Below, one piece after another: positions 1 to 5,800 of a stretch of 20,780 bases of DNA (position 1 is the stretch's first letter; the number at the start of each line of letters is the position of its first letter). Where the stretch lies: NCBI GenBank assembly GCA_002339265.1, contig DDKG01000128.1:1-20780 (forward strand). The letters run 5' to 3'. Source of the DNA: Massilia sp. UBA2604. GTDB taxonomy: Bacteria; Pseudomonadota; Gammaproteobacteria; Burkholderiales; Burkholderiaceae_D. Both the position numbers and the translations under genes were made by a program. Under the pieces are notes generated by a model, which was given only the letters and a program-made list of their open reading frames with translations, ran no database searches and was not told the origin of the DNA.

Positions 1-452
1 TATTGGCCATTGGGCGAATTCAGGTGCACCACCATGGTGATGTTGGGTGACGATTTCACCGTGGTCACGCCGATCTGGCGCACCTCTTCCGGCAGGCGCG
101 GCAAGGCGCGCTGGACCCGGTTCTGCACCGCGGTCTCGGCCTGCTCGACGTTGGTGCCGATCTTGAAGGTGACGGTCAGCATCAGCGCGCCGTCCGAGGT
201 GTTTTGCGAGGACATGTACAGCATGTCCTCGACGCCGTTGATCTGTTCTTCCAATGGCGTGGCCACGGTTTCGGCGATCACCTTCGGGTTCGCGCCCGGA
301 TACTGGGCGCGCACCACCACCGATGGCGGCACCACTTCCGGGTATTCCGAGATCGGCAGCTGGAGGATCGAAATCAGGCCGCCGACGAAGACGATCACCG
401 ACAGCACCGCCGCGAAGATCGGCTTGTCGACAAAGAATCTGGAGAAGTTCAT
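1..452 (-). CDS. RND multidrug efflux permease, N-terminal part (MexF/BpeF-like)
   Basis: This is the inner-membrane proton-driven pump of a tripartite efflux system. Only the first 150 residues are in the window; the gene continues off the left edge. The protein begins MNFSRFFVDKPIFAAVLSVI, the usual start of HAE1-type RND pumps: a short cytoplasmic amphipathic stretch, then TM1. After that come ISEYPEVVPPSVVV, YPGANPKVI, ATPLEEQINGVEDMLYMSS and, near residue 140, SPNITMVVHLNSP, all porter-domain hallmarks of the AcrB/MexF group. The ATG is preceded by GGAG about 6 bases upstream, and only 6 bases separate it from the adaptor gene stop, so the two are co-translated from one message. An outer-membrane channel gene is expected beyond the edge but cannot be seen. 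MexF/OqxB/BpeF (chloramphenicol, quinolone, trimethoprim exporters) is the closest group I recall; substrates here are inference. Confidence 0.95.
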   Translation of the reverse strand, partial: MNFSRFFVDKPIFAAVLSVIVFVGGLISILQLPISEYPEVVPPSVVVRAQYPGANPKVIAETVATPLEEQINGVEDMLYMSSQNTSDGALMLTVTFKIGTNVEQAETAVQNRVQRALPRLPEEVRQIGVTTVKSSPNITMVVHLNSPNGQ

Positions 453-458
453 CTTGGT

Positions 459-1667
459 TTACTCCTTGATGTCGGCCAGCGCCACTTTGGCGTCCTTGGC
501 CGCCGGGGCCGCCGATGCTGCGGCAGGGGCGACCATCGGCACGATCTGCGCCGCGATCGGCGCGCCGGGACGCACGCGCTGCAGGCCGTTGACGACGATC
601 TTCTCGCCCGGCTTCAGGCCATCGCGCACCACGCGCAGGCCATCGTCCAGCGGTCCGAGCTTGACGGCGCGGTACTCGGCCTTGCCCTCCTTGTCGACCA
701 CGTAGACGAACTTGCGGTCCTGGTCGGTGTTGATGGCGCGGTCCTGGATCAGGATCTGCTGGCTCGGCGTACCGCCGGCGATCTGCACGCGGGCGAACAG
801 GCCGGGCGCCAGCTGGCGGTCGGCATTGGCCAGGGTGGCGCGCATGCGCACGCTGCCGCTGCGGCTGTCGAGCTGGTTGTCGACGAATTCCAGCTTGCCG
901 CTGTGCGGGAAGCCTTCTTCGCCGGCCAGGCCGACCTTGACGTCGACCGGCTGGCCGGCATGGGTGCGGCGGCTCACGCGCAGATAGGTGTCTTCGTCGC
1001 CGTCGAAGCTGGCGTAGATGCGGTCCAGCGACACGACCGAAGTCAGCACCGCAGTGGCGTCGACCAGGTTGCCGAGGGTGATCTCGGCCTTCGAGACGCG
1101 GCCGTCGATCGGCGCGGTGACGCGGGTATAGGCCAGGTTCAGGCGCGCGGCTTCGTGTTCGGCGGCGGCGGCGCGGGCGCTGGCGTCCAGTTCCTTCTGG
1201 CCGGCGTCGCGTTCGTCGAACTCGCGCTGGGCGATCGCTTTATCCGCCAGCAGGCGCTCGGCGCGCTGCAGTTCCAGGCGCGCCAGGTCGGCCCGTGCAC
1301 GGGCGGCAGCAGCGGCGGCCTGGGTGCGGTCGGCTTCAGCCTGGTAAGGACGCGGGTCGATCACGAACAGCACGTCACCCCGTTTGACTTCGGCGCCCGG
1401 CTTGAAATTGACGGCGGTGATGTAGCCCGACACCCGCGAACGGATCTCGACCACGTCGATCGCTTCCAGGCGGCCCGAGAACTCCTGGGTCTCGAGGACG
1501 GCTTTCTGTACCACGACGGCGGCGGATACCGGCGGTGCGGCGGGTGCGGCCGGTGCGTCGTTGCTGTTGGCATCGGCGCAGCCGGTGAGTCCGGCGCCGA
1601 CCACGCCGGCGAGCGCCAGCGCGGCGACGATGACCCGCAGTTTGCCCATTCCTAGTTGGTTATTCAT
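459..1667 (-). CDS. Periplasmic adaptor (membrane fusion) lipoprotein of the RND pump, MexE/BpeE-like
   Basis: This 402-aa protein links the RND pump to an outer-membrane channel. Residues 9-29 form a lipoprotein signal peptide ending in the lipobox LTGC, so Cys30 should be lipidated and anchor the protein at the inner membrane. The HlyD/AcrA order is visible: a first lipoyl half with RSRVSGYITAVNFKPGAEVK near residue 75, an Ala/Arg/Glu-rich helical hairpin at about 110-175, the second lipoyl half (YTRVTAPIDGRVSKAEITLG), then the beta-barrel and membrane-proximal domains with LAPGLFARVQI and the typical end VNGLQRVRPGAPI. The upstream ATG is chosen because AAGG lies about 6 bases before it; the Met at residue 7 has its purine run too close. 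It is the upstream partner of the pump gene, 6 bases apart. The Ala-rich C-terminal tail of about 25 residues is variable in the family. Confidence 0.95.
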   Translation of the reverse strand: MNNQLGMGKLRVIVAALALAGVVGAGLTGCADANSNDAPAAPAAPPVSAAVVVQKAVLETQEFSGRLEAIDVVEIRSRVSGYITAVNFKPGAEVKRGDVLFVIDPRPYQAEADRTQAAAAAARARADLARLELQRAERLLADKAIAQREFDERDAGQKELDASARAAAAEHEAARLNLAYTRVTAPIDGRVSKAEITLGNLVDATAVLTSVVSLDRIYASFDGDEDTYLRVSRRTHAGQPVDVKVGLAGEEGFPHSGKLEFVDNQLDSRSGSVRMRATLANADRQLAPGLFARVQIAGGTPSQQILIQDRAINTDQDRKFVYVVDKEGKAEYRAVKLGPLDDGLRVVRDGLKPGEKIVVNGLQRVRPGAPIAAQIVPMVAPAAASAAPAAKDAKVALADIKE

Positions 1668-1694
1668 GATTAACCTTTCTTATTAACGACATTA

Positions 1695-1752
1695 AAAAGA
1701 CAATAAAACCCCATCCAGCGTCGTCGACTTGTCGAGTCGGGTGAAACGCTGG
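1695..1752 (-). terminator. Candidate attenuator or terminator hairpin in front of the adaptor gene
   Basis: Read leftward, CCAGCG (1752-1747) pairs with CGCTGG (1720-1715). Inside it CGACT and AGTCG form a second stem. After a short ATGGGG the RNA continues TTTTATTGTCTTTTT. A stem followed by a U-rich tract between the hydrolase gene and the adaptor gene could be an intrinsic terminator or attenuator. The U-tract starts about 6 bases after the stem and the stem is interrupted, so this is not a textbook terminator. Confidence 0.35.
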
Positions 1753-1842
1753 CGAAAAGAAGCCCCTTCCGCGCCGCAGCGAGGAAAAAATTCAGGAAAC
1801 GTGTGAAACGCGGCCGGTCAGTTCATGCCGGCGGCGTCGGGA

Positions 1843-1908
1843 CTAGCCCCGGGGACAGTCGCGCGCTGCGTGCAACCGTTGGCCCCGTGCCTGCTCGTGG
1901 TAATTCAT
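1843..1908 (-). CDS. Possible 21-residue leader ORF upstream of the adaptor gene
   Basis: An ATG preceded by GGAGG at 7 bases spacing opens a reading frame starting MNYHEQARGQ and ending with TAG after 21 codons. The good ribosome-binding site is the only positive evidence; composition is Arg/His/Gly-rich and I recognise no family. It lies about 176 bases upstream of the adaptor start and before the hairpin at 1695-1752, the layout of a leader peptide, but it may equally be chance in GC-rich DNA. Confidence 0.2.
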   Translation of the reverse strand: MNYHEQARGQRLHAARDCPRG

Positions 1909-2061
1909 GGCGACCCTCCATTCTCGATTGACTCTTACTTACCCATCAATGCTGCAAAAGACGCAGTTACAACGGGTCCCCCACCGGTGCCCGTGGCACG
2001 GTGTCTTGCGTTACGTTGGTTTATCCGGCGAGGCCGGAATCACGTGGCTGATGCTGAGGTG

Positions 2062-2907
2062 TCAGGCGCCCCCGCGCCCCTCCAGCCGCGCGAGGAAGCT
2101 GGAAATTTCGAGCATTGCCTGCACCTTGCAGGCGCACTCGTTGCGACCGTTCGGATCCTGCAGGTCTGGCGCGGCCATGCGGCGCACGGTGGTGCAGATT
2201 CCGGCATTGATCAACTTGGCCCCGTATTGTTCGGCCTCGTCGCGCAATGGATCGTCTTCGGCCGACAGGATCAGGGCCGGCGCGAGGTTCTTGAGGCGAC
2301 TCGAATGCAGCGGCGCCGCATACGGATGCGAGCGGTCGGCCGCGTGCGGCAGGTAGCCGCGGTAGGCGGCCGCGCATACGGTGGCCGCCTTCTCGCGATC
2401 GGCGCAATAGGTCATCTGGCGCATCGAACCGGTAGAGAGGGCCGGGTCGAGCATCGGCATGACCAGGATCTGGCCGGCCAGGGCCGGGCCGCCGCGGTCG
2501 CGCGACATCAGCGCGCACACCGCCGCCAGGTTGGCGCCGGCTTCGATGCCGGACGTCACCAGGAGCTTGCCGTTCCAGCCCAGCTTGGTCTTGTTCTTCT
2601 TGGCCCACTGCAGCACCGCATGGGCATCCTCGACCGCCGCCGGGAACGGGCTCACGGTCGCCAGCGTATAGGTGGAGGCCAGCACCAGCGGCAAGTGGTC
2701 GGATTCGGCCATGGTGCGCAGGAAGTCGTCGCACTCGTCCAGGTCGCCGCTGTCGAAGCCGCCACCGTGGAAGTGCACCACCAGCAGGTCGCGCTTGGCG
2801 GCCGGACCGGCGGCATACAGGCGCGCGGCGAGCGGGCCGGCGGCGCCGCCGACCTCGAGCTCGCGCACCTTCAGGGTGCGATCGACGGTGTCCAGCACGG
2901 CGCTCAT
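2062..2907 (-). CDS. Alpha/beta-hydrolase-fold protein (HSL/LlpE-like) lacking catalytic Ser and His
   Basis: This 281-aa protein has the fold of the hormone-sensitive-lipase esterase family. The oxyanion motif is present (VVHFHGGGF, residues 43-51) and so is the acid motif EDDPLRDE (217-224). The nucleophile elbow, normally GDSAG, reads GIEAG (120-124), with Glu122 in place of Ser; the codon is GAA at 2544-2542. Where the family has the catalytic His before the last helix, the sequence reads VRRMAAPDLQDPN with no His. Two of three triad residues are therefore missing. The start used is the ATG overlapping the upstream small gene (ATGA at 2904-2907); a longer frame reaching 3174 only runs through that gene. 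The position, between a divergent LysR gene and adaptor/pump genes, matches llpE of the Burkholderia ceo/bpeEF loci. A scaffold, ligand-binding or regulatory role is inference. Confidence 0.88.
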   Translation of the reverse strand: MSAVLDTVDRTLKVRELEVGGAAGPLAARLYAAGPAAKRDLLVVHFHGGGFDSGDLDECDDFLRTMAESDHLPLVLASTYTLATVSPFPAAVEDAHAVLQWAKKNKTKLGWNGKLLVTSGIEAGANLAAVCALMSRDRGGPALAGQILVMPMLDPALSTGSMRQMTYCADREKAATVCAAAYRGYLPHAADRSHPYAAPLHSSRLKNLAPALILSAEDDPLRDEAEQYGAKLINAGICTTVRRMAAPDLQDPNGRNECACKVQAMLEISSFLARLEGRGGA

Positions 2908-3131
2908 CGGGCAGCCCCCTGCTTCTGGAGCTGGACGATGCGCTCGTCGACATCGGCGCAGTCGCCCGCGCAGCTCATCTGCATTTCGAGAGACAGCGCA
3001 TGGAAGCCACGGGCCTCGGCGCCGGCGGCGCGTGAGTAGGCATCGGTGCAGAGCAGTGCCGCCAGTGCGACGCCGCTCAAGGCGACTGCTACCGTGGTAA
3101 AGATTCCGTTCTGGATGTTCCGATGGCTCAT
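2904..3131 (-). CDS. Small single-span membrane protein of unknown function, first gene of the efflux cluster
   Basis: This 75-aa protein is not recognised. Residues 10-28 form one hydrophobic segment (FTTVAVALSGVALAALLC), preceded by Arg4, so the C-terminal part is probably periplasmic. The bases before Cys28 (ALLC) do not make a good lipobox. The tail contains a Cys54-AGD-Cys58 pair that could form a disulfide or bind metal, then a short acidic-to-basic helix. GGAG lies about 8 bases and AGGA about 3 bases before the ATG. The stop overlaps the hydrolase start as ATGA, so the two proteins are likely made in fixed ratio. It is the first gene behind the divergent promoter. I infer a real gene from the RBS, coupling and membrane segment; no function can be assigned. 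Confidence 0.75.
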   Translation of the reverse strand: MSHRNIQNGIFTTVAVALSGVALAALLCTDAYSRAAGAEARGFHALSLEMQMSCAGDCADVDERIVQLQKQGAAR

Positions 3132-3296
3132 GGTCCTGCTCCGTCTTCTCTATAAATACTTTGTTGCGATGCACACATAATAGTCTTCATCTACAATCAG
3201 ATAAAGATGGCAATACCGAATTGATTGTTCGGATTGCTGAACAATCCCTACATTTTGGTCCCCCTTTGATCCCCCTTTCGATCCGGAGAACATGAC
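3132..3296. promoter_or_regulatory. Divergent promoter region with LysR-type operator sites
   Basis: The 165 bp between the small membrane gene and the LysR gene contain a perfect inverted repeat, GATTGTTC (3223-3230) and GAACAATC (3239-3246), separated by 8 bp. A third half-site, ACAATCA, lies at 3193-3199, inverted to TGATTGT at 3222-3228. For the leftward operon a plausible -10 is TATTAT (3182-3177), with TTTATC (3205-3200) 17 bp upstream as a weak -35, placing the third half-site in the spacer. For the LysR gene TTGTTC (3226-3231) and TACATT (3249-3254) are 17 bp apart and overlap the palindrome. This fits the LysR habit of one high-affinity recall site plus an activation site near the target -35. 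An imperfect 11-bp tandem repeat (TCCCCCTTTGA type) follows at 3259-3281. Confidence 0.6.
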
Positions 3297-4274
3297 ATGA
3301 ACAAACTCCAGGCCATGGAAGTCTTCGTGCAGGTAGTCGACGCCGGCAGCTTCACGCGCGCCGCCGAGACCCTGCAATTGCCCAAGGCGACAGTATCGAC
3401 CCTGATCCAGGCGCTGGAATCCTCGCTGGCGTCCAAGCTCTTGCATCGCACCACGCGCCATGTGTCGGTCACCTCGGACGGCGCCGCCTATTACGAGCGC
3501 TGCGTGCGCATCCTGTCCGACGTGCGCGACGCCGAGGAGTCGCTGTCGCGCCACCGCTTCAGCCCCAGCGGACGCCTGCGGGTCGATACGCCGACCGGCC
3601 TGACGTCCGAGATCCTGATTCCCGCCCTGCCCGACTTCTTCGAGCGTTATCCGGACATCACGCTCGAGCTGGGTACCACCGACCGCCCGGTCGACCTGAT
3701 CGAGGAAGGCGTCGATTGCGCCGTGCGCGGAGGAGAATTGCTGGACACCAACCTGATCGCACGCCGTGTCGGGGTGATCAATTTCGTGACCGCCGCCGCG
3801 CCCGCCTATGTGGAGCGCTACGGCATGCCGATGCACCCGCGCGACCTGGAACGCCACCGCTGCGTCAATTATTTTTCGGCCCGGAATGGCAAGATCCTCA
3901 ACTGGGATTACAACCGCGATGGCGAACGGATCGAAATGACCTTGCCCGGCGTCATCGCCCTGAACGATTCGAGCGCCTACGTCCAGGCGGGCCTGTCGGG
4001 CCTGGGCGTAATCAATATGACGGATTACCTGCTCAACGAATACCTGGCCACTGGCAAGATGGTGCGCCTGCTGTCGGAGTGGCGCTGCGATCCGCTGCCG
4101 GTGCACGTCGTATATCCGCACAACCGCCACCTGTCAGCCAAGGTGCGGGTGTTCGTCGAATGGATCTCGGAACTGTTCGCGAACCATCCGAACCTGCGCC
4201 TGCAACCGGCCGACACCGCGGCGCCGGCGCCGGCGCTGCCGTCGGGCGCGCGGCAATTCGGACAAGGAGACTGA
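3297..4274 (+). CDS. LysR-type regulator divergent from the efflux cluster (CeoR/BpeT-position)
   Basis: This 325-aa transcription regulator has an N-terminal winged helix-turn-helix (residues 1-60: FVQVVDAGSFTRAAETLQLP, then VSTLIQALE and LHRTTRHVSVT) and a periplasmic-binding-protein-like effector domain at about 90-295. The form PSGRLRVDTPTG followed by LELGTTDRPVDLIEEGVDCAVR is typical of the large CrgA/AaeR-like LysR branch. The Pro/Ala-rich end after residue 300 is a non-conserved tail. GGAG lies 8 bases before the chosen ATG. A second ATG five bases upstream opens only ATGACATGA (Met-Thr-stop), which overlaps the real start. Divergence from the efflux genes and the operator sites between them suggest it controls them in response to a small molecule. 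Aromatic inducers such as salicylate are known for the Burkholderia ceo system; the inducer here is unknown. Confidence 0.93.
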   Translation: MNKLQAMEVFVQVVDAGSFTRAAETLQLPKATVSTLIQALESSLASKLLHRTTRHVSVTSDGAAYYERCVRILSDVRDAEESLSRHRFSPSGRLRVDTPTGLTSEILIPALPDFFERYPDITLELGTTDRPVDLIEEGVDCAVRGGELLDTNLIARRVGVINFVTAAAPAYVERYGMPMHPRDLERHRCVNYFSARNGKILNWDYNRDGERIEMTLPGVIALNDSSAYVQAGLSGLGVINMTDYLLNEYLATGKMVRLLSEWRCDPLPVHVVYPHNRHLSAKVRVFVEWISELFANHPNLRLQPADTAAPAPALPSGARQFGQGD

Positions 4275-4316
4275 GCGGGCGTAGAATCGGCGGTACAACA
4301 ACAGGAGACCGCCGTC

Positions 4317-4763
4317 ATGGAATTTTCCTCTACGCCGCGCGATATCGACGTTCTGCTGGCCCGCTATGCCGAGAGCCACCGCGATCCCGTCAACGAACTG
4401 ATCCACTTCGTCTGCATCCCCGCCATCGTGTTCAGCCTGCTGGGCATCCTGTGGGCGGTCCACCCGGTCGTGTCCCTGGCCGTCGTGGCCGGCGCGCTGG
4501 TCTATTACGCCAGGCTGTCCAGGCCGTTTGCGTTCGGGATGGCGGCGATGGCCGCCGTCATGCTGGGGCTGCTGAATATGCTGCCGGAAGGCACCGTGCT
4601 GGTGACCTCGATCGGAGTGTTCGTGCTGGCCTGGATCGGGCAATTCATCGGACACCTTATCGAGGGCAAGAAACCGTCGTTCTTCGACGACTTGCGCTTC
4701 CTGCTGATCGGGCCATTGTTCGTGCTGAGCTTCCTGTATCGGCGGATGCGGCTGGCCTATTGA
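4317..4763 (+). CDS. Mpo1-like (DUF962) integral membrane protein
   Basis: This 148-aa protein belongs to the DUF962/YGL010w family. The conserved opening YAESHRDPVNELIHFVCIP (residues 17-35) and the closing WIGQFIGHLIEGKKPSFFDD followed by LRFLLIGPLFVL are both present. His21, His30 and His113 are candidate metal ligands. Hydrophobic segments at about 32-50, 51-65, 72-90, 93-112 and 126-140 place it in the membrane. The yeast relative Mpo1 is an iron-dependent dioxygenase in the alpha-oxidation of 2-hydroxy fatty acids; whether the bacterial protein has that reaction is not known to me. AGGAG lies about 9 bases before the ATG. It is 42 bp downstream of the LysR gene on the same strand, so it may be read with it, but no functional link to efflux is evident. 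Confidence 0.9.
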   Translation: MEFSSTPRDIDVLLARYAESHRDPVNELIHFVCIPAIVFSLLGILWAVHPVVSLAVVAGALVYYARLSRPFAFGMAAMAAVMLGLLNMLPEGTVLVTSIGVFVLAWIGQFIGHLIEGKKPSFFDDLRFLLIGPLFVLSFLYRRMRLAY

Positions 4764-4799
4764 TCGCCCAGTCGATGGTGTTGCGCTTTTGATACAGCA

Positions 4800-4859
4800 C
4801 GGCATCCCACTGTCTTAAAAGATGCCGGCAGGAACAAAGCGGGAGGACTATACTCCCGC
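4800..4859 (+). promoter_or_regulatory. Two consecutive hairpins in the leader of the EamA exporter; the second hides the ribosome-binding site
   Basis: The first is a perfect 7-bp inverted repeat, CGGCATC (4800-4806) with GATGCCG (4821-4827), loop 14 nt. The second is a perfect 7-bp repeat, GCGGGAG (4839-4845) with CTCCCGC (4853-4859), loop GACTATA. The purine run GGGAGG, the only Shine-Dalgarno candidate, is inside the second stem, which ends two bases before the ATG at 4862. Alternatively TATACT (4849-4854) could be a -10 box giving a nearly leaderless message, but no matching -35 is seen. Confidence 0.5.
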
Positions 4860-4861
4860 GA

Positions 4862-5800
4862 ATGTCCTCTCCCGTCCTCTTCATTATCGCCTCGCTGATC
4901 TGGGGCTCGACCTTCTGGGCCATCACCTTGCAGCTGGGCCATGTGGCTCCCGCCGTGTCGGTGGCTTTCCGTTTCTTCCTGGCCGCCGCCGCCCTGTTCG
5001 CCATCTGCCTCGTGCGGCGCGACAGCCTGCGGCTGCCCTGGCGCACCCACCGCTGGATGGCGCTGCAGGGCGGGCTGACCTTCTGCATCTCGTATATCTG
5101 CACCTATGAGTCGGAGCAGCACATCGTCTCCGGCCTGGTGGCAGTGATGTTCGCACTGATGGTGTTCTGGACCCCGATCTGGAGCCGTATCTTCTTCGGC
5201 ACCGAGGTCAAGGGCCGCACCTGGGCCTGCGGCGCGGTCGCCACGGTCGGCGTGACCTTGCTGTTCTGGCACTCGATCGGCGCGGCCTGGATCGAATTGC
5301 AGGGCAGCGGGGACGGCCATTTCCTGGCCGGCGTGGTGCTGGCGCTGGCGGCGACGATGGCTGCATCGGCCGGCAGCATTGTGGTCGGCAAGGTCAAGGA
5401 ACAATGTTCCAACCTGCCCGTGACGATGGCCTGGTCGATGCTGTGGGGCGCGTCGATGGTGGCCGTGTGGTCGCTGGCCAATGGCGACGCCCTCATCCTG
5501 CCCGACAGCGCCAGCTACTGGGCCGGCCTGTTTTACCTGTCGATCTTCGGCTCGGTGATCGCCTTCTTCGCCTATTTCACCCTGATCAACCGCATCGGCG
5601 CCAACAAGGCCGTCTACATCGGCGTGGTCACGCCGGTGCTGTCGGTGCTGCTGTCGATCCTGCTCGAGGACTACCGTCCCGGCCCCCTCGAATTCCTGGG
5701 CATGGTGCTGTGCCTGGCCAGCGTCGCCTGGGCCGTGCGCGCACCTGCCGTTAAAAGCGTGCAATCCGCTAACCTGAACAATGCCATCGAATCGCCATGA
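4862..5800 (+). CDS. EamA/DMT-superfamily transporter (RhaT/YdcZ-type exporter)
   Basis: This 312-aa inner-membrane protein has about ten hydrophobic segments and two EamA repeats, roughly residues 5-135 and 155-292. The first opens with the hallmark LIWGSTFWAI followed by FRFFLAAAALF. The second ends with AYFTLINRIGANKAVYIGVV followed by PVLSVLLSILLEDY, the typical motif of drug/metabolite exporters. The C-terminal 20 residues are hydrophilic. Substrate cannot be read from sequence; relatives export amino acids, polyamine-like or other metabolites. The start at 4862 is the only in-frame ATG before TM1. The last codons overlap the acetyltransferase gene as ATGA, implying coupled expression of an exporter and a modifying enzyme. 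Its translation may be controlled by the hairpin just upstream. Confidence 0.92.
   Translation: MSSPVLFIIASLIWGSTFWAITLQLGHVAPAVSVAFRFFLAAAALFAICLVRRDSLRLPWRTHRWMALQGGLTFCISYICTYESEQHIVSGLVAVMFALMVFWTPIWSRIFFGTEVKGRTWACGAVATVGVTLLFWHSIGAAWIELQGSGDGHFLAGVVLALAATMAASAGSIVVGKVKEQCSNLPVTMAWSMLWGASMVAVWSLANGDALILPDSASYWAGLFYLSIFGSVIAFFAYFTLINRIGANKAVYIGVVTPVLSVLLSILLEDYRPGPLEFLGMVLCLASVAWAVRAPAVKSVQSANLNNAIESP

Larger units (their letters stand above)
1668..2061. other. 394-bp gap inside the efflux cluster, no confident gene
   Basis: The gap separates the hydrolase gene stop from the adaptor gene start, although all genes here read leftward. It contains the hairpin at 1695-1752, a possible 21-codon reading frame at 1843-1908, and a strong hairpin at 1982-2003 in which CACCGGTGCC pairs with GGCACGGTG around a CGT loop with one bulged G. 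I find no convincing -35/-10 pair in either direction. The long plus-strand reading frame crossing it is antisense shadow. The size of the gap suggests the adaptor and pump may have their own promoter or post-transcriptional control. Confidence 0.6.

Noticed and set aside
1825..3039. 404-codon plus-strand ORF across the efflux gap and opposite the hydrolase gene
   Set aside because: Opposes two supported genes and shows shadow composition; no domain.
2062..3174. Longer start for the hydrolase gene (370 codons)
   Set aside because: The extra residues are Arg-rich out-of-frame translation of the small membrane gene; homology begins at the ATG at 2907.
3292..3300. ATGACATGA minimal ORF overlapping the LysR start as a regulatory uORF
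   Set aside because: Two codons only and too near the SD; likely chance.
4800..4862. Mini-ykkC (guanidine-II) riboswitch because two hairpins precede an EamA exporter
   Set aside because: The loops do not carry the ACGR motif; the hairpins are kept only as an unassigned structured leader.
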